From positions 11,885,501 to 11,949,500 of the forward strand of contig NZ_CP012333.1 in NCBI RefSeq assembly GCF_001263205.1: a stretch of DNA of 64,000 bases, read 5' to 3'. This DNA is from Labilithrix luteola. GTDB taxonomy: Bacteria > Myxococcota_A > Polyangia > Polyangiales > Polyangiaceae. Position 1 is the stretch's first letter. Each line of letters begins with the position of its first letter. A program made the position numbers and the translations under genes. The notes under the pieces are model-generated. The model did not search any database. It was not told the origin of the DNA and worked only from the letters and a program-made list of their open reading frames with translations. Below, piece after piece: positions 42,868 through 50,135 of the stretch.

Positions 42868-43932
42868 TCAGAGCGCGCACTCGGCCTTGGCGTCCTTGTT
42901 TGCGCGAAGCGCGTCGATCACGCACGCCTTCTTCTCGCAGAACGAGCTCGGGAGCTCTCCGCCGAGGCGCTGAATGAGGCTCTTGAGTGCCGGGAGGTCG
43001 CGCTTCGATACCGAGCAAACCATGTCGTTGCGCGCGTGCTCGGCGAAGACGTACGGCTTGCCGGCGACGCCGCCTTCCCACTTCATGTCGAGCGGGAGAT
43101 CCGTGCCGTCGGGGGTCTCGGTGGCGATCCACGAGCCGAACATGACGACGTTCTCGGTGCCGTACGTCTTGAACGGACGGGTGACGCCAACGTCGGTCGC
43201 GTAGTCGACGTCGACGTACTTGCCATCGAGCTTGTCGTAGTCGGCGATCACCGTGACCTTCGCGGCCGTCGGGTTCCAGTACGACTTGTTCGGTTCGTAC
43301 ACCTTGCGCATCGAGATGCCGAGCAGGTGCGCGAGCTCCACGACGTGCTCGCCGTTCATGCGGTTGCAGCCGCTCGAGACGTCACCGCGGCGCAGGTACC
43401 AGACGTTCGCGTCGAGCTGGTGGTTCGACTGCGACGTGATCGGGCCGTGGAACGCGATGCCGTTGTTGTACGCGAGGAACGGAAAGCCGCCCCAGGGAAC
43501 GAAGTGCGCGCCGTCGGACTGCGTGTACGCGATGCCGTCCGGACGATACGGGCGTGCTTCGTAGAAGGAGTAGCTGCCCGGTCGGGAGTTCGTCTTCGGG
43601 GGAGCGGCGGTCGCGATCGGGTAGACGATCTCGAGGCGCGTACGATCCCCGTCGGGGTAGCTCTTGAGGTGCGGGAGGTCGGGAACCTGGAAAGACGACG
43701 GGACGTAGCCCGTGACGCGCGCCGTGTTACCTGCGAGCGAGACGGTGATCTTGGCGTTGTCGAGTTTCCTCAGCGGGCCGCCGTAGAACCAGTGGTCATC
43801 GGCCTTCTGGACGAGCGCACTTTCGTCCGAGGTCGGGGCGACCTCCTCGGCCTCCGTCTGGTTCGAACAACCAACGGCGAAGAGGCTGACCGCGCAGGCC
43901 GACGCGAGAAGGAGTCGAGGGAGGAAGCGCAT
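42868..43932 (-). CDS. Lipoprotein with L,D-transpeptidase (YkuD) domain
   Basis: 354 residues from ATG 43932. Signal with lipobox FAVGC (Cys about 22). The YkuD catalytic pattern is at about 160-210: GIAFHGPITSQSNHQ, then RRGDVSSGCNRMNGEHVVEL, where the nucleophile Cys follows SSG. SHGC is the usual form, so Ser replaces the common His. The domain makes 3-3 peptidoglycan crosslinks or attaches proteins to the wall. A long N-terminal strand region (about 40-150) and a C-terminal domain with three cysteines (about 300-354) flank it. Divergent from the YjbQ gene; the 207 bases between hold two inverted repeats. Confidence 0.87.
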   Translation of the reverse strand: MRFLPRLLLASACAVSLFAVGCSNQTEAEEVAPTSDESALVQKADDHWFYGGPLRKLDNAKITVSLAGNTARVTGYVPSSFQVPDLPHLKSYPDGDRTRLEIVYPIATAAPPKTNSRPGSYSFYEARPYRPDGIAYTQSDGAHFVPWGGFPFLAYNNGIAFHGPITSQSNHQLDANVWYLRRGDVSSGCNRMNGEHVVELAHLLGISMRKVYEPNKSYWNPTAAKVTVIADYDKLDGKYVDVDYATDVGVTRPFKTYGTENVVMFGSWIATETPDGTDLPLDMKWEGGVAGKPYVFAEHARNDMVCSVSKRDLPALKSLIQRLGGELPSSFCEKKACVIDALRANKDAKAECAL

Positions 43933-43973
43933 ATTCCGCCGACCTTGCGTCCGCCGTGCCAAGCCCAGCCAAC

Positions 43974-44020
43974 CGTCCGGACGAAGACTTTGTCCGCAAA
44001 AGTACGGTTATGTCGGACAA
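43974..44020. promoter_or_regulatory. Paired inverted repeats in the divergent promoter region
   Basis: CGTCCGGACG, a perfect 10-bp palindrome (43974-43983), followed by TTGTCCG (43990-43996) and its inverse CGGACAA (44014-44020). The shared GTCCG/CGGAC core suggests binding sites of one regulator for the transpeptidase (minus) or YjbQ (plus) gene. Confidence 0.4.
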
Positions 44021-44139
44021 CGACTCCTTCGGCAGGCGCCAAAACTGGATCAGCGGCGGTCCATGGAAGTGGATAAACCGTGATCGGAGGGGGGACGGGG
44101 GGCGGGGACCACAACACGCACTACACTTCGAGGACGGCG

Positions 44140-44559
44140 ATGAAACTCCACCAACGGCACATCGAGGTTCCGACGCGGGGCCAAGGGCTCTACGACGTCA
44201 CGAACCGAATCGCGGAGGTGGTGAACGAAGCGGGGATCACGACGGGCCTCTGCACGGTCTTCATCCAGCACACGAGCGCTTCGCTCGTCATCCAGGAGAA
44301 CGCCGACCCCTCCGTGCTTCGTGACATGCAGACGTGGATCGAGCGCGTGGCCCCCGAGGGTCGAGGACTCTACGAGCACGAAGACGAAGGGCCCGACGAC
44401 ATGCCGGGCCACCTTCGCAGCATCCTGACGCGCACGAGCGAGATCGTTCCTGTCAGTCGAGGACGACTCGCGCTCGGCACGTGGCAAGCGCTCTACGTCT
44501 GGGAACACCGCAGCGCGCCGCACACGCGCAGCGTGATCGTCCACGTGCAGGGCACCTGA
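44140..44559 (+). CDS. YjbQ / UPF0047 family protein
   Basis: 139 residues from ATG 44140, with GAGG 7 bases upstream; the longer frame to 44080 is not needed and 139 matches the family. The family signature VFIQHTSASLVIQENADPSV is at about 44-63, and the typical end is GRLALGTWQALYVWEHR. YjbQ proteins form trimers with a metal-like site of conserved His and Asp; some have weak thiamine-phosphate synthase activity, but the true role is unknown. Convergent with the TM2 gene, 37 bases away. Confidence 0.93.
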   Translation: MKLHQRHIEVPTRGQGLYDVTNRIAEVVNEAGITTGLCTVFIQHTSASLVIQENADPSVLRDMQTWIERVAPEGRGLYEHEDEGPDDMPGHLRSILTRTSEIVPVSRGRLALGTWQALYVWEHRSAPHTRSVIVHVQGT

Positions 44560-44596
44560 AGCCCCCTGCACGCGAACGGATTCGCAGCCTCGTCGA

Positions 44597-45022
44597 TCAG
44601 TCGCGCAGCGGGCGGCCCTGCGCGTCGGTGACCTTGCCCATCAGCATCAGGATGCCGTCGACGAGCGGCCAGATCCCGCACGTGATCCAGCCGACGAGCA
44701 GCTGCGCGATCGCGATACCGGTGTGGCCCGTGTAGAAGCGGCCGATGCCGAAGGTACCGAGGAAGATCTGAAGAAGGCCGGCGACCATCTTCGACTTGTC
44801 CGAGAACGGCAGACCCGTGATCGGATCCACGCCGTACGGCGCCATCGGCGCGCCCATGCCGGGGCCCATTCCGGGCATGCCGGGCGGCGGTCCAAAACCA
44901 CCGGGAGGAGGAGGACCGTAACCACCGGGCGGACCACCAGGGCCGCCGGGAGGAGGACCATAGCCACCGGGAGGGGGTCCGCCGTAGCCGCCGGGAGGGG
45001 GTGCGTTCGGGGGGTAGTTCAT
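44597..45022 (-). CDS. TM2 domain protein with Pro/Gly-rich N terminus
   Basis: 141 residues from ATG 45022, with AGAGGAG 8 bases upstream. Residues 1-62 are PPPGGYG-type low complexity, coded by near-repeats. The C-terminal TM2 domain (about 73-135) has two membrane helices: KSKMVAGLLQIFLGTFGIGR, FYTGHTGIAIAQLLVGWITC, then GIWPLVDGILMLMG, with the DSK-type turn and FGIGRFYTG motif. TM2 proteins are small inner-membrane proteins of unknown role. A poly-Pro N terminus like this may need EF-P to translate. Confidence 0.92.
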   Translation of the reverse strand: MNYPPNAPPPGGYGGPPPGGYGPPPGGPGGPPGGYGPPPPGGFGPPPGMPGMGPGMGAPMAPYGVDPITGLPFSDKSKMVAGLLQIFLGTFGIGRFYTGHTGIAIAQLLVGWITCGIWPLVDGILMLMGKVTDAQGRPLRD

Positions 45023-45317
45023 TTCGTGAGCTCCTCTAGTGTTCTCGTGTCGAGCTGCGTCTGGCGACGAGCGTACGTAAGGCCAATCTCGGAGGGTAGA
45101 CGTATTGCGAGGGCCCGCAAAGCAATGGCGAGCCCAAGAATCTCGCGCGCGCTCGTCAGTTCGGACGACGACGCTCGACTGTGTGGGAGACTGCGACGCT
45201 CGTGCTCGTGCCGCGAGGCCCCCGGAAACGTGTCGGTGTTCGTCGGAAGGCAGGCTACGCACATCCCCGCGTCTCGCCCTCGCCTCACCCGCTCACGACT
45301 CGCCGCGACTCGTCGCG
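45023..45317. other. Intergenic region, 295 bases
   Basis: Apart from the Shine-Dalgarno of the TM2 gene I see no gene, RNA or clear promoter here; short frames on both strands look non-coding. Confidence 0.5.
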
Positions 45318-45680
45318 CTAACGTGATCGCACCGGCACCACCGGCATTGCCGCTTCGAGCGGCGCGTCGATCAGCGCGGGATCATGGCGGTAGCGCGCGA
45401 CCGTCCGAGCGAGAAACGCCATGGCCAAGCTGGCGACGCCAAGGTCGTCCAGCCAGCCGACGATCGGCACGTCCGGAATGAGATCGACGGGGCATACGAC
45501 GTAGACGACCGCCAGTAGCACGAAAAGCTTCCCGAAGATCGAGGCCGACGGATCGCGAAAATAGCGAACGAGGGCGCGCAGGCGGCCCACGCTCTCGCGT
45601 CCTCCGCGGGCGAACTCCAACGCCTGCCCATCCCGCCGGTTCGTTCGAGGCTGGTTCGAAGCCCTAGCGAAAAGCGCCAT
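45318..45680 (-). CDS. DUF1232 (YkvA-like) small membrane protein
   Basis: 120 residues from ATG 45680, which follows AGGG and a well-formed promoter; the in-frame codon at 45716 would start upstream of the promoter -35. The DUF1232 pattern is at about 40-95: YFRDPSASIFGKLFVLLAVV, YVVCPVDLIPDVPIVGWLDD and LGVASLAMAFLA, with the conserved P-x-DLIPD. Function unknown; often membrane-bound. Confidence 0.9.
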   Translation of the reverse strand: MALFARASNQPRTNRRDGQALEFARGGRESVGRLRALVRYFRDPSASIFGKLFVLLAVVYVVCPVDLIPDVPIVGWLDDLGVASLAMAFLARTVARYRHDPALIDAPLEAAMPVVPVRSR

Positions 45681-45688
45681 CGGCCCTG

Positions 45689-45716
45689 AAATTAAGTCGC
45701 GATCGGATGCGGTCAA
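45689..45716 (-). promoter_or_regulatory. Sigma-70-like promoter of the DUF1232 gene
   Basis: On the minus strand TTGACC (45716-45711), a 16-base spacer, then TAATTT (45694-45689), ending 8 bases before ATG 45680. It is the best conventional promoter I see in the window. Confidence 0.55.
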
Positions 45717-45754
45717 TGGCGCGCGCGCCCCTCACTGGGTCTTGGGCCATTGGC

Positions 45755-46867
45755 TCACTCGGTGACGGTGAAGCTCACCCGACCGACGAGCTGACCATCG
45801 AGCGTTTCGACGTCGACCGACCAATGACCGCCGAGCCAAGCCGGCAATTGGCGGTCGGTCAGGGCCGAGCGCAGCCTCACGGTGCCCTTCGCCGACGGTT
45901 CGACCACATGAGAGGTGTTCTCCGTCGCACGGTGGACCTCGTTGCCGTCGTGCTTCCACACGTGGACGAGGCTGTCGCCCTTCCCTCCAGGCGCGACGAC
46001 GTCGGTGATGGCGATGAGCTTGTCGATGACCGACGCGTCGAGCACGCTCACCTCCATGCCGAGGCGCCCGTCAGGAAGGACGATCGGACCAACGGCGCCA
46101 TGCGAGACGTACATCGGCACGGGCGGGATCGCCGTGCGGCCCGCATAAACGAGGCTCACGGAGCCGACGAGACTCAGTCCGAGAACGAGGAGCCAACGCT
46201 TGTCGCGAAGCAGCCTGGATTCCAGGTGGATCGTGAAGAAGCCGAGCGTCGTGATGGCCGTCGCGACGAGCAGCGAGGTGAGCGTGCGGGTCTCGGGGAA
46301 GAGCGCCGGCACCACGAGATTCAGACAGCCGAACAGCGTCACCGCGTGGAAGACCGCCGCCAGCGCCCGAAAGCGGAAGACGATGCGGTCGAAGACGATG
46401 TCTAGCGTCGAGAGCAATGCGCAGAGACCGAGCACCACCACGAACCAGGCATTCGGCGCCCAGAACGTGGTCGACTTCCAATAGAAGGGCAGCAGGAAGA
46501 AGAGCATGCCCTGGTAGAGGTTCTTCAGCGCGTAGGTCATCGCGAAGAACCGGAGCTTGTGCTTCGTGCCCGCCGTGTGAATCGGTGCCTGGGCCTTGCC
46601 CGAGCCGTGGAGGCGGAAGAAGAGCACGACGAGGAGCCACGCCGCGCCGAGAGAGAACGCGAGCCAGCGCGCGTGGTCGAAGCCCTTCTTCGCGAAAACG
46701 ACGACGGTGATGCCCAGGCCGAGCGCGTACGCCGAGTGAAGCCACCAGAGCTTTCGGCCGTGCTTCTTCAGGAACAGACGCACGCGTTCGCGCGGCGTCG
46801 GGGCATAGGGCACCGGGTCGACGACGCGGACGTTCGCGGGCGGGGTCGTTTGCGGATCGTGACGCAA
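45755..46867 (-). CDS. Multi-pass membrane protein, DUF5924/DUF2914-like
   Basis: 370 residues from TTG 46867; a TAGACT box 7 bases upstream supports this start. A cytoplasmic N terminus (to about 40) leads to seven or eight membrane segments (about 45-245), including KLWWLHSAYALGLGITVVVF, WLAFSLGAAWLLVVLFF, AWFVVVLGLCALLSTL and LLVLGLSLVGSVSLVYAG. The last 125 residues are a periplasmic beta-rich domain with KGDSLVHVWKHDGNEVHRAT and LGGHWSVDVETLDGQLVGRV, the DUF2914 pattern. Function unknown. The family names are from memory of the pattern. It follows the PEGA-type gene by 34 bases. Confidence 0.8.
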   Translation of the reverse strand: MRHDPQTTPPANVRVVDPVPYAPTPRERVRLFLKKHGRKLWWLHSAYALGLGITVVVFAKKGFDHARWLAFSLGAAWLLVVLFFRLHGSGKAQAPIHTAGTKHKLRFFAMTYALKNLYQGMLFFLLPFYWKSTTFWAPNAWFVVVLGLCALLSTLDIVFDRIVFRFRALAAVFHAVTLFGCLNLVVPALFPETRTLTSLLVATAITTLGFFTIHLESRLLRDKRWLLVLGLSLVGSVSLVYAGRTAIPPVPMYVSHGAVGPIVLPDGRLGMEVSVLDASVIDKLIAITDVVAPGGKGDSLVHVWKHDGNEVHRATENTSHVVEPSAKGTVRLRSALTDRQLPAWLGGHWSVDVETLDGQLVGRVSFTVTE

Positions 46868-46874
46868 CGCCTGG

Positions 46875-46880
46875 AGTCTA
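46875..46880 (-). promoter_or_regulatory. TAnnnT box (TAGACT) before 46867
   Basis: TAGACT on the minus strand, 7 bases before the TTG start. Confidence 0.35.
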
Positions 46881-46901
46881 GTGCGACCGAAAACGAGAAC
46901 G

Positions 46902-47987
46902 CTAGAACGTGCCGGAAACGGAGCCGGCGAGCCCGTTCACGCCCAACCTCAACGATGACGCGGGCGATACAGCTTCGCCACGCGCGCGCGGCTTCGGTGC
47001 GAACAGGAGAATGCTGACGCCGCCCACGGCCAAGGCGGCGCCGGCGACGAAGGCGACCGTGCTCACCGTGCCGAGCGTTCGTCCTTCCTTCGACGCGTCG
47101 AAGCCCTCCGAGTCGCAGCCGGTCGTATTGCAGTGTTCGTCGGTCGTGTTCTTGCGACCGATGGTGAGCACGCCGGTGACACCTCCGACGACCAGGCCGA
47201 CGCCCCCCGCCACAGTCAGCGCCCAACCGACGGCTCGCGTCGTCTCGGATCCGGTCTCGGCGTGCTCGCGCTCCGGGGCCGACGGCGGCGCGGAGGCGGC
47301 CGCGGGTGCCGGGCCGGGTGCCAGTGGCGGCGTGTCGACGACTTCGCCGAGCTCGAGGGCCTGGGTCTGCGCGGCGCGCTCGGCGAGGGTCAGCGAAAAT
47401 TCGCGATCCTTGTGATCCGGGGCCCGCACGACGATTCGGTGCGGACCGGGGTCTTGCGGAAGCGCGACGCCGAGGCTCGCCATGGACAGCTCGGTCCCGT
47501 CGACGAGGACCTTCGTGCCCGCCGGAAACGGCGCCGACGTCGTGAGGGTCAGGCGCGCGACGCGCTTGTCGAGATCGTCGTGCAGCTTCTTGGCGACGGC
47601 GATGCGGTCGTCCGAAGCCGAGAATCCTTCGAGGGCCGTGCCCGAGTGCTCCCAGGCCGACGCGAGCTTTCCGAGCTTCTCTTCGGCGAGGGCGAGGTTG
47701 AGCAACGTGCCTGCGGCGGGATCGAGGCGCTGGCTCTCGACGAACATCGTCCGCGCGCGCTCGTAGTCGCCCTTCTTCATGGCCGCGCGGCCGTCGCGAA
47801 AGAGCTGCTCGGCAACCGGCGACCCGTCGGCCCAGGCGACCCCCGGTGCAACGGCCATGGCTCCCACTGCGATGGCGACGGCGAGGACCGCGCCGCGGAG
47901 CGTGTGCCCGGAACGCGAGTCTCTCACGCGGGAGGCGCGGGGGGCGCGGGGGGCGCGGGAGAGCACGCGGGGGGCGCGGGGAGCCAT
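46902..47987 (-). CDS. Exported TPR / PEGA-like protein with C-terminal membrane segments
   Basis: 361 residues from ATG 47987; GTG 47927 would remove a repeat-coded PRAPRAS stretch and is a fair alternative. A signal peptide follows (about 30-55, AVLAVAIAVGAMAVAPGVAWA). About 55-125 is TPR-like (EQLFRDGRAAMKKGDYERAR, LLNLALAEEKLGKLASAWEH); about 145-215 is a PEGA-type beta domain (TLTTSAPFPAGTKVLVDGTE); then a Pro/Ala linker, and two hydrophobic helices (WALTVAGGVGLVVGGVTGVL and VAFVAGAALAVGGVSILLFA) with a Cys pair between. This architecture is common in Myxococcota near Ser/Thr kinases; the function is unknown. Confidence 0.82.
   Translation of the reverse strand: MAPRAPRVLSRAPRAPRASRVRDSRSGHTLRGAVLAVAIAVGAMAVAPGVAWADGSPVAEQLFRDGRAAMKKGDYERARTMFVESQRLDPAAGTLLNLALAEEKLGKLASAWEHSGTALEGFSASDDRIAVAKKLHDDLDKRVARLTLTTSAPFPAGTKVLVDGTELSMASLGVALPQDPGPHRIVVRAPDHKDREFSLTLAERAAQTQALELGEVVDTPPLAPGPAPAAASAPPSAPEREHAETGSETTRAVGWALTVAGGVGLVVGGVTGVLTIGRKNTTDEHCNTTGCDSEGFDASKEGRTLGTVSTVAFVAGAALAVGGVSILLFAPKPRARGEAVSPASSLRLGVNGLAGSVSGTF
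47931..47981 (-). repeat. G/C-rich 9-bp-type repeats at the 5' end of the PEGA-type gene
   Basis: Imperfect units of GGCGCGGGG (plus-strand sense) that code, on the minus strand, for APR/PRA triplets before the signal peptide. They may change length by slippage and are possibly not translated if GTG 47927 is the start. Confidence 0.7.
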
Positions 47988-48043
47988 CGGGGACGACGAG
48001 CCAAAAGCGGGCCTGGAGCCGATTCGCACGCGCACGCTCTCAC

Positions 48044-48068
48044 TATATACCGCGAAGTTCGCTAGGAT
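48044..48068 (+). promoter_or_regulatory. AT-rich TATATA and TAGGAT boxes before 48077
   Basis: Two -10-like hexamers, TATATA (48044-48049) and TAGGAT (48063-48068, 8 bases before the ATG), in an otherwise GC-rich divergent region. Either could be the -10; AGGA may be the Shine-Dalgarno for a transcript from the first. Confidence 0.35.
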
Positions 48069-48076
48069 CGCGCGAC

Positions 48077-49954
48077 ATGTCCGGAACCGGCTCGCCGCTC
48101 AGGGCACCTCCCTCGCCAGCGCCAGCGCGCGCGCATTTCGCCGTCATGGCTGCGCAGCCCCCACGGGGGGCGAGCGGGATCTCGTTCTACGACCTCGATC
48201 GCGACGTGATTCGCGTGGGAGCGGCCGCGGAGGCGGAGCTGTTTCTTCCCGACCCGGAGCTCTCGGGAATTTACGCGCGCATCGAACGCCGCGAAGACGG
48301 CTTCGTCCTCGTGCGCGAGCAGAATCCGCTGCTCGTCAACGGGATGCGCGTGCGCATCCACCTGCTGTCGCCGTTCGACATCGTCGTCATCGGGAAAAAC
48401 GCTCTCTCGTTCCGGCCAGGTCCCGTTCCGCACGTAGCCGCCGATGCGGCGGGCCCGAGCGCAGGCGGCTCTCCGCCGACGATCGACGCCATTCGACGCC
48501 TCACGGCCTTCGCGGCCCGCGCCCACGGACGCGAAAACGTGGCGGCGCTCGCCGAGCAGCTCGTCGACGACCTCATGGTGCTCACCGGCGCCTCGCGCGG
48601 CACGCTCGTGCGCCTCTCGAGCGACGAAGATCCGGTAAGCCTCGTCTCCTCGGCGCATGGAAGCTTCTCGGGTGGCGAGGTCGAGATCAGCCGCACCCTG
48701 CTCGGCAAGATGCGCGCGTCCGGCAAATCGGTTCACGTGCAGAATACACTGACCGATCCGGAGCTCGCCGGCGCCGCGAGCCTCGTGGGTGAGCCCGCTC
48801 TCTCCGCGCTCTGCGCGCCGATCGTCTCCGAAGGGCGCATCGTCGGCGCCATCTACCTTTCGCGGCGCGCAAGCCGCCCGCTCACCCAAGAAGCGCGCGA
48901 GCTCGTCGAGCTCTACGCGAGCCATGCGGTGAACATCCTCGAAGGCGAGCGCCGGCGCGCCCTCATGGAAGATCGCCTCGGCATCCTCGGCGAGGCGCAA
49001 GACGACGAGAGCCTCATCATCGGTGACGCCGAGCCGATGGTGGTGCTCAAGAAGACGCTCCGCAAAGCCGCTGCGTCGCGCGCCCCCGTGCTCGTCACCG
49101 GCGAAACCGGCACCGGCAAGGAGCTCGTCGCTCGCGAGCTGCATCGCCTCTCGCCTCGCGCGCGCGGCCCGTTCATCGCCGTCAACTGCGGAGCGATCCC
49201 GAACGAGCTCCTGGCGAGCGAGCTGTTCGGCCACAAGAAAGGCGCCTTCACGGGCGCCGCGGCAGACCGACTCGGCTTCTTCCGCAGCGCGGAAGGCGGC
49301 ACGCTGTTCCTCGACGAAGTGGGTGAGATGCCGCTCGCCCAGCAGGTCGCCCTCCTTCGCGTGCTCCAGGAAGAGCGCGTGGTACCCGTCGGCGCCGAGG
49401 AGAGCGTCTCCGTCGACGTCCGTGTCGTTTGCGCGACGAACCGCCACCTCGCCGACGAGGTGCAGGCCGGGCGCTTCCGTCAGGATCTCTACTTCCGCCT
49501 CGCCATCGTCGGCGTGCAGCTGCCGCCGCTTCGCGAGCGCCCCGGCGACGTGCTTCGCCTCGCGGCACACTTCCTCCACAAGTTCACGCACGAGCGCGCT
49601 CCGAAGTCGGAAGGACGTTCGAGCCAGCCGCTGCGCTTCGGCGACGACGCGCTCATCGCCATGCGGCGCGCGCGGTGGGAAGGCAACGTGCGCGAGCTCG
49701 AAGCGTGCGTGCGGCGAGCCGTCTTGATGGCCGAGGGCACCACGCTCTCGGCTGCCGACCTCGGTCTCACGACCCCCACCGACTCCGTGCTCCCGCGCGG
49801 CGCACCGCTCGTTCGTCCCTTGTCGATGGTGCGCGACGAGTTCTTGCGCCAGTACGTGCGCGAGGTCGTCGCTCGCTTCGGCGGGAACCGCACGGCCGCC
49901 GCCGATGCGCTCATGGTCAGCGCGCGCACGGTCTTCAAATACGTCGACGAATAG
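48077..49954 (+). CDS. Sigma-54-dependent transcriptional activator (FHA, GAF, AAA+, Fis-type HTH)
   Basis: 625 residues from ATG 48077. FHA-like domain about 30-115 (VIRVGAAAEAELFLPDPELS, RIERREDGFVLVREQNPLLV), a GAF domain about 150-300 (LVDDLMVLTGASRGTLVRLS), a sigma-54 AAA+ core about 325-560 with Walker A GETGTGKE, the sigma-54 contact loop KKGAFTGAAADRLGF, Walker B GTLFLDEVGEM and arginine-finger region FRQDLYFRL, and a Fis-type HTH at the end (FGGNRTAAADALMVSARTVF). FHA-containing activators of this kind respond to phosphothreonine from Ser/Thr kinases, so the kinases in this window are candidate inputs. Two palindromes follow the stop codon. Confidence 0.96.
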   Translation: MSGTGSPLRAPPSPAPARAHFAVMAAQPPRGASGISFYDLDRDVIRVGAAAEAELFLPDPELSGIYARIERREDGFVLVREQNPLLVNGMRVRIHLLSPFDIVVIGKNALSFRPGPVPHVAADAAGPSAGGSPPTIDAIRRLTAFAARAHGRENVAALAEQLVDDLMVLTGASRGTLVRLSSDEDPVSLVSSAHGSFSGGEVEISRTLLGKMRASGKSVHVQNTLTDPELAGAASLVGEPALSALCAPIVSEGRIVGAIYLSRRASRPLTQEARELVELYASHAVNILEGERRRALMEDRLGILGEAQDDESLIIGDAEPMVVLKKTLRKAAASRAPVLVTGETGTGKELVARELHRLSPRARGPFIAVNCGAIPNELLASELFGHKKGAFTGAAADRLGFFRSAEGGTLFLDEVGEMPLAQQVALLRVLQEERVVPVGAEESVSVDVRVVCATNRHLADEVQAGRFRQDLYFRLAIVGVQLPPLRERPGDVLRLAAHFLHKFTHERAPKSEGRSSQPLRFGDDALIAMRRARWEGNVRELEACVRRAVLMAEGTTLSAADLGLTTPTDSVLPRGAPLVRPLSMVRDEFLRQYVREVVARFGGNRTAAADALMVSARTVFKYVDE

Positions 49955-49972
49955 TCGGAAATTAATTTCCGA
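49955..49972. promoter_or_regulatory. 18-bp perfect palindrome, copy 1 of a paired element
   Basis: TCGGAAATTAATTTCCGA begins at the base after the activator stop codon. It is a perfect dyad with an AT-rich centre, typical of a helix-turn-helix operator; as RNA it would be a 7-bp stem with TTAA loop, without a T-run. Confidence 0.6.
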
Positions 49973-49986
49973 TCGCGACTGGGGTA

Positions 49987-50004
49987 TCGGAATCTTTTTT
50001 CCGA
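49987..50004. promoter_or_regulatory. 18-bp dyad, copy 2 of a paired element
   Basis: TCGGAATCTTTTTTCCGA has the same TCGGAA and TTCCGA ends and the same length as copy 1, starting exactly 32 bp later (about three helical turns), so two dimers could bind on one face of the DNA. Lies 132 bases before GTG 50136. Confidence 0.6.
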
Positions 50005-50009
50005 CCGCA

Positions 50010-50039
50010 CGCCGCGAATCGCCGCGAATCGCCGCGAAG
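50010..50039 (+). repeat. Three tandem 10-bp repeats upstream of the sigma factor
   Basis: CGCCGCGAAT, CGCCGCGAAT, CGCCGCGAAG, directly after the second palindrome. Ten-base spacing places each copy on the same DNA face, so these may also be protein sites. Confidence 0.7.
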
Positions 50040-50135
50040 CCACGGGAAGGCGGCCGTGGCCCACGCTTTGCTCCAGCCCCGCTGCGCGCGTTGCTCGCGC
50101 GCGTCGATCCGAGCCAGGCCGTGGGAGATCTTGCC

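Noticed and set aside
43943..43961. Sigma-54-like -24/-12 match (TGGCACG with GC ten bases on) on the minus strand
   Set aside because: Transcription would start almost at the ATG of the transpeptidase gene although that gene has a Shine-Dalgarno, and the -12 element is poor.
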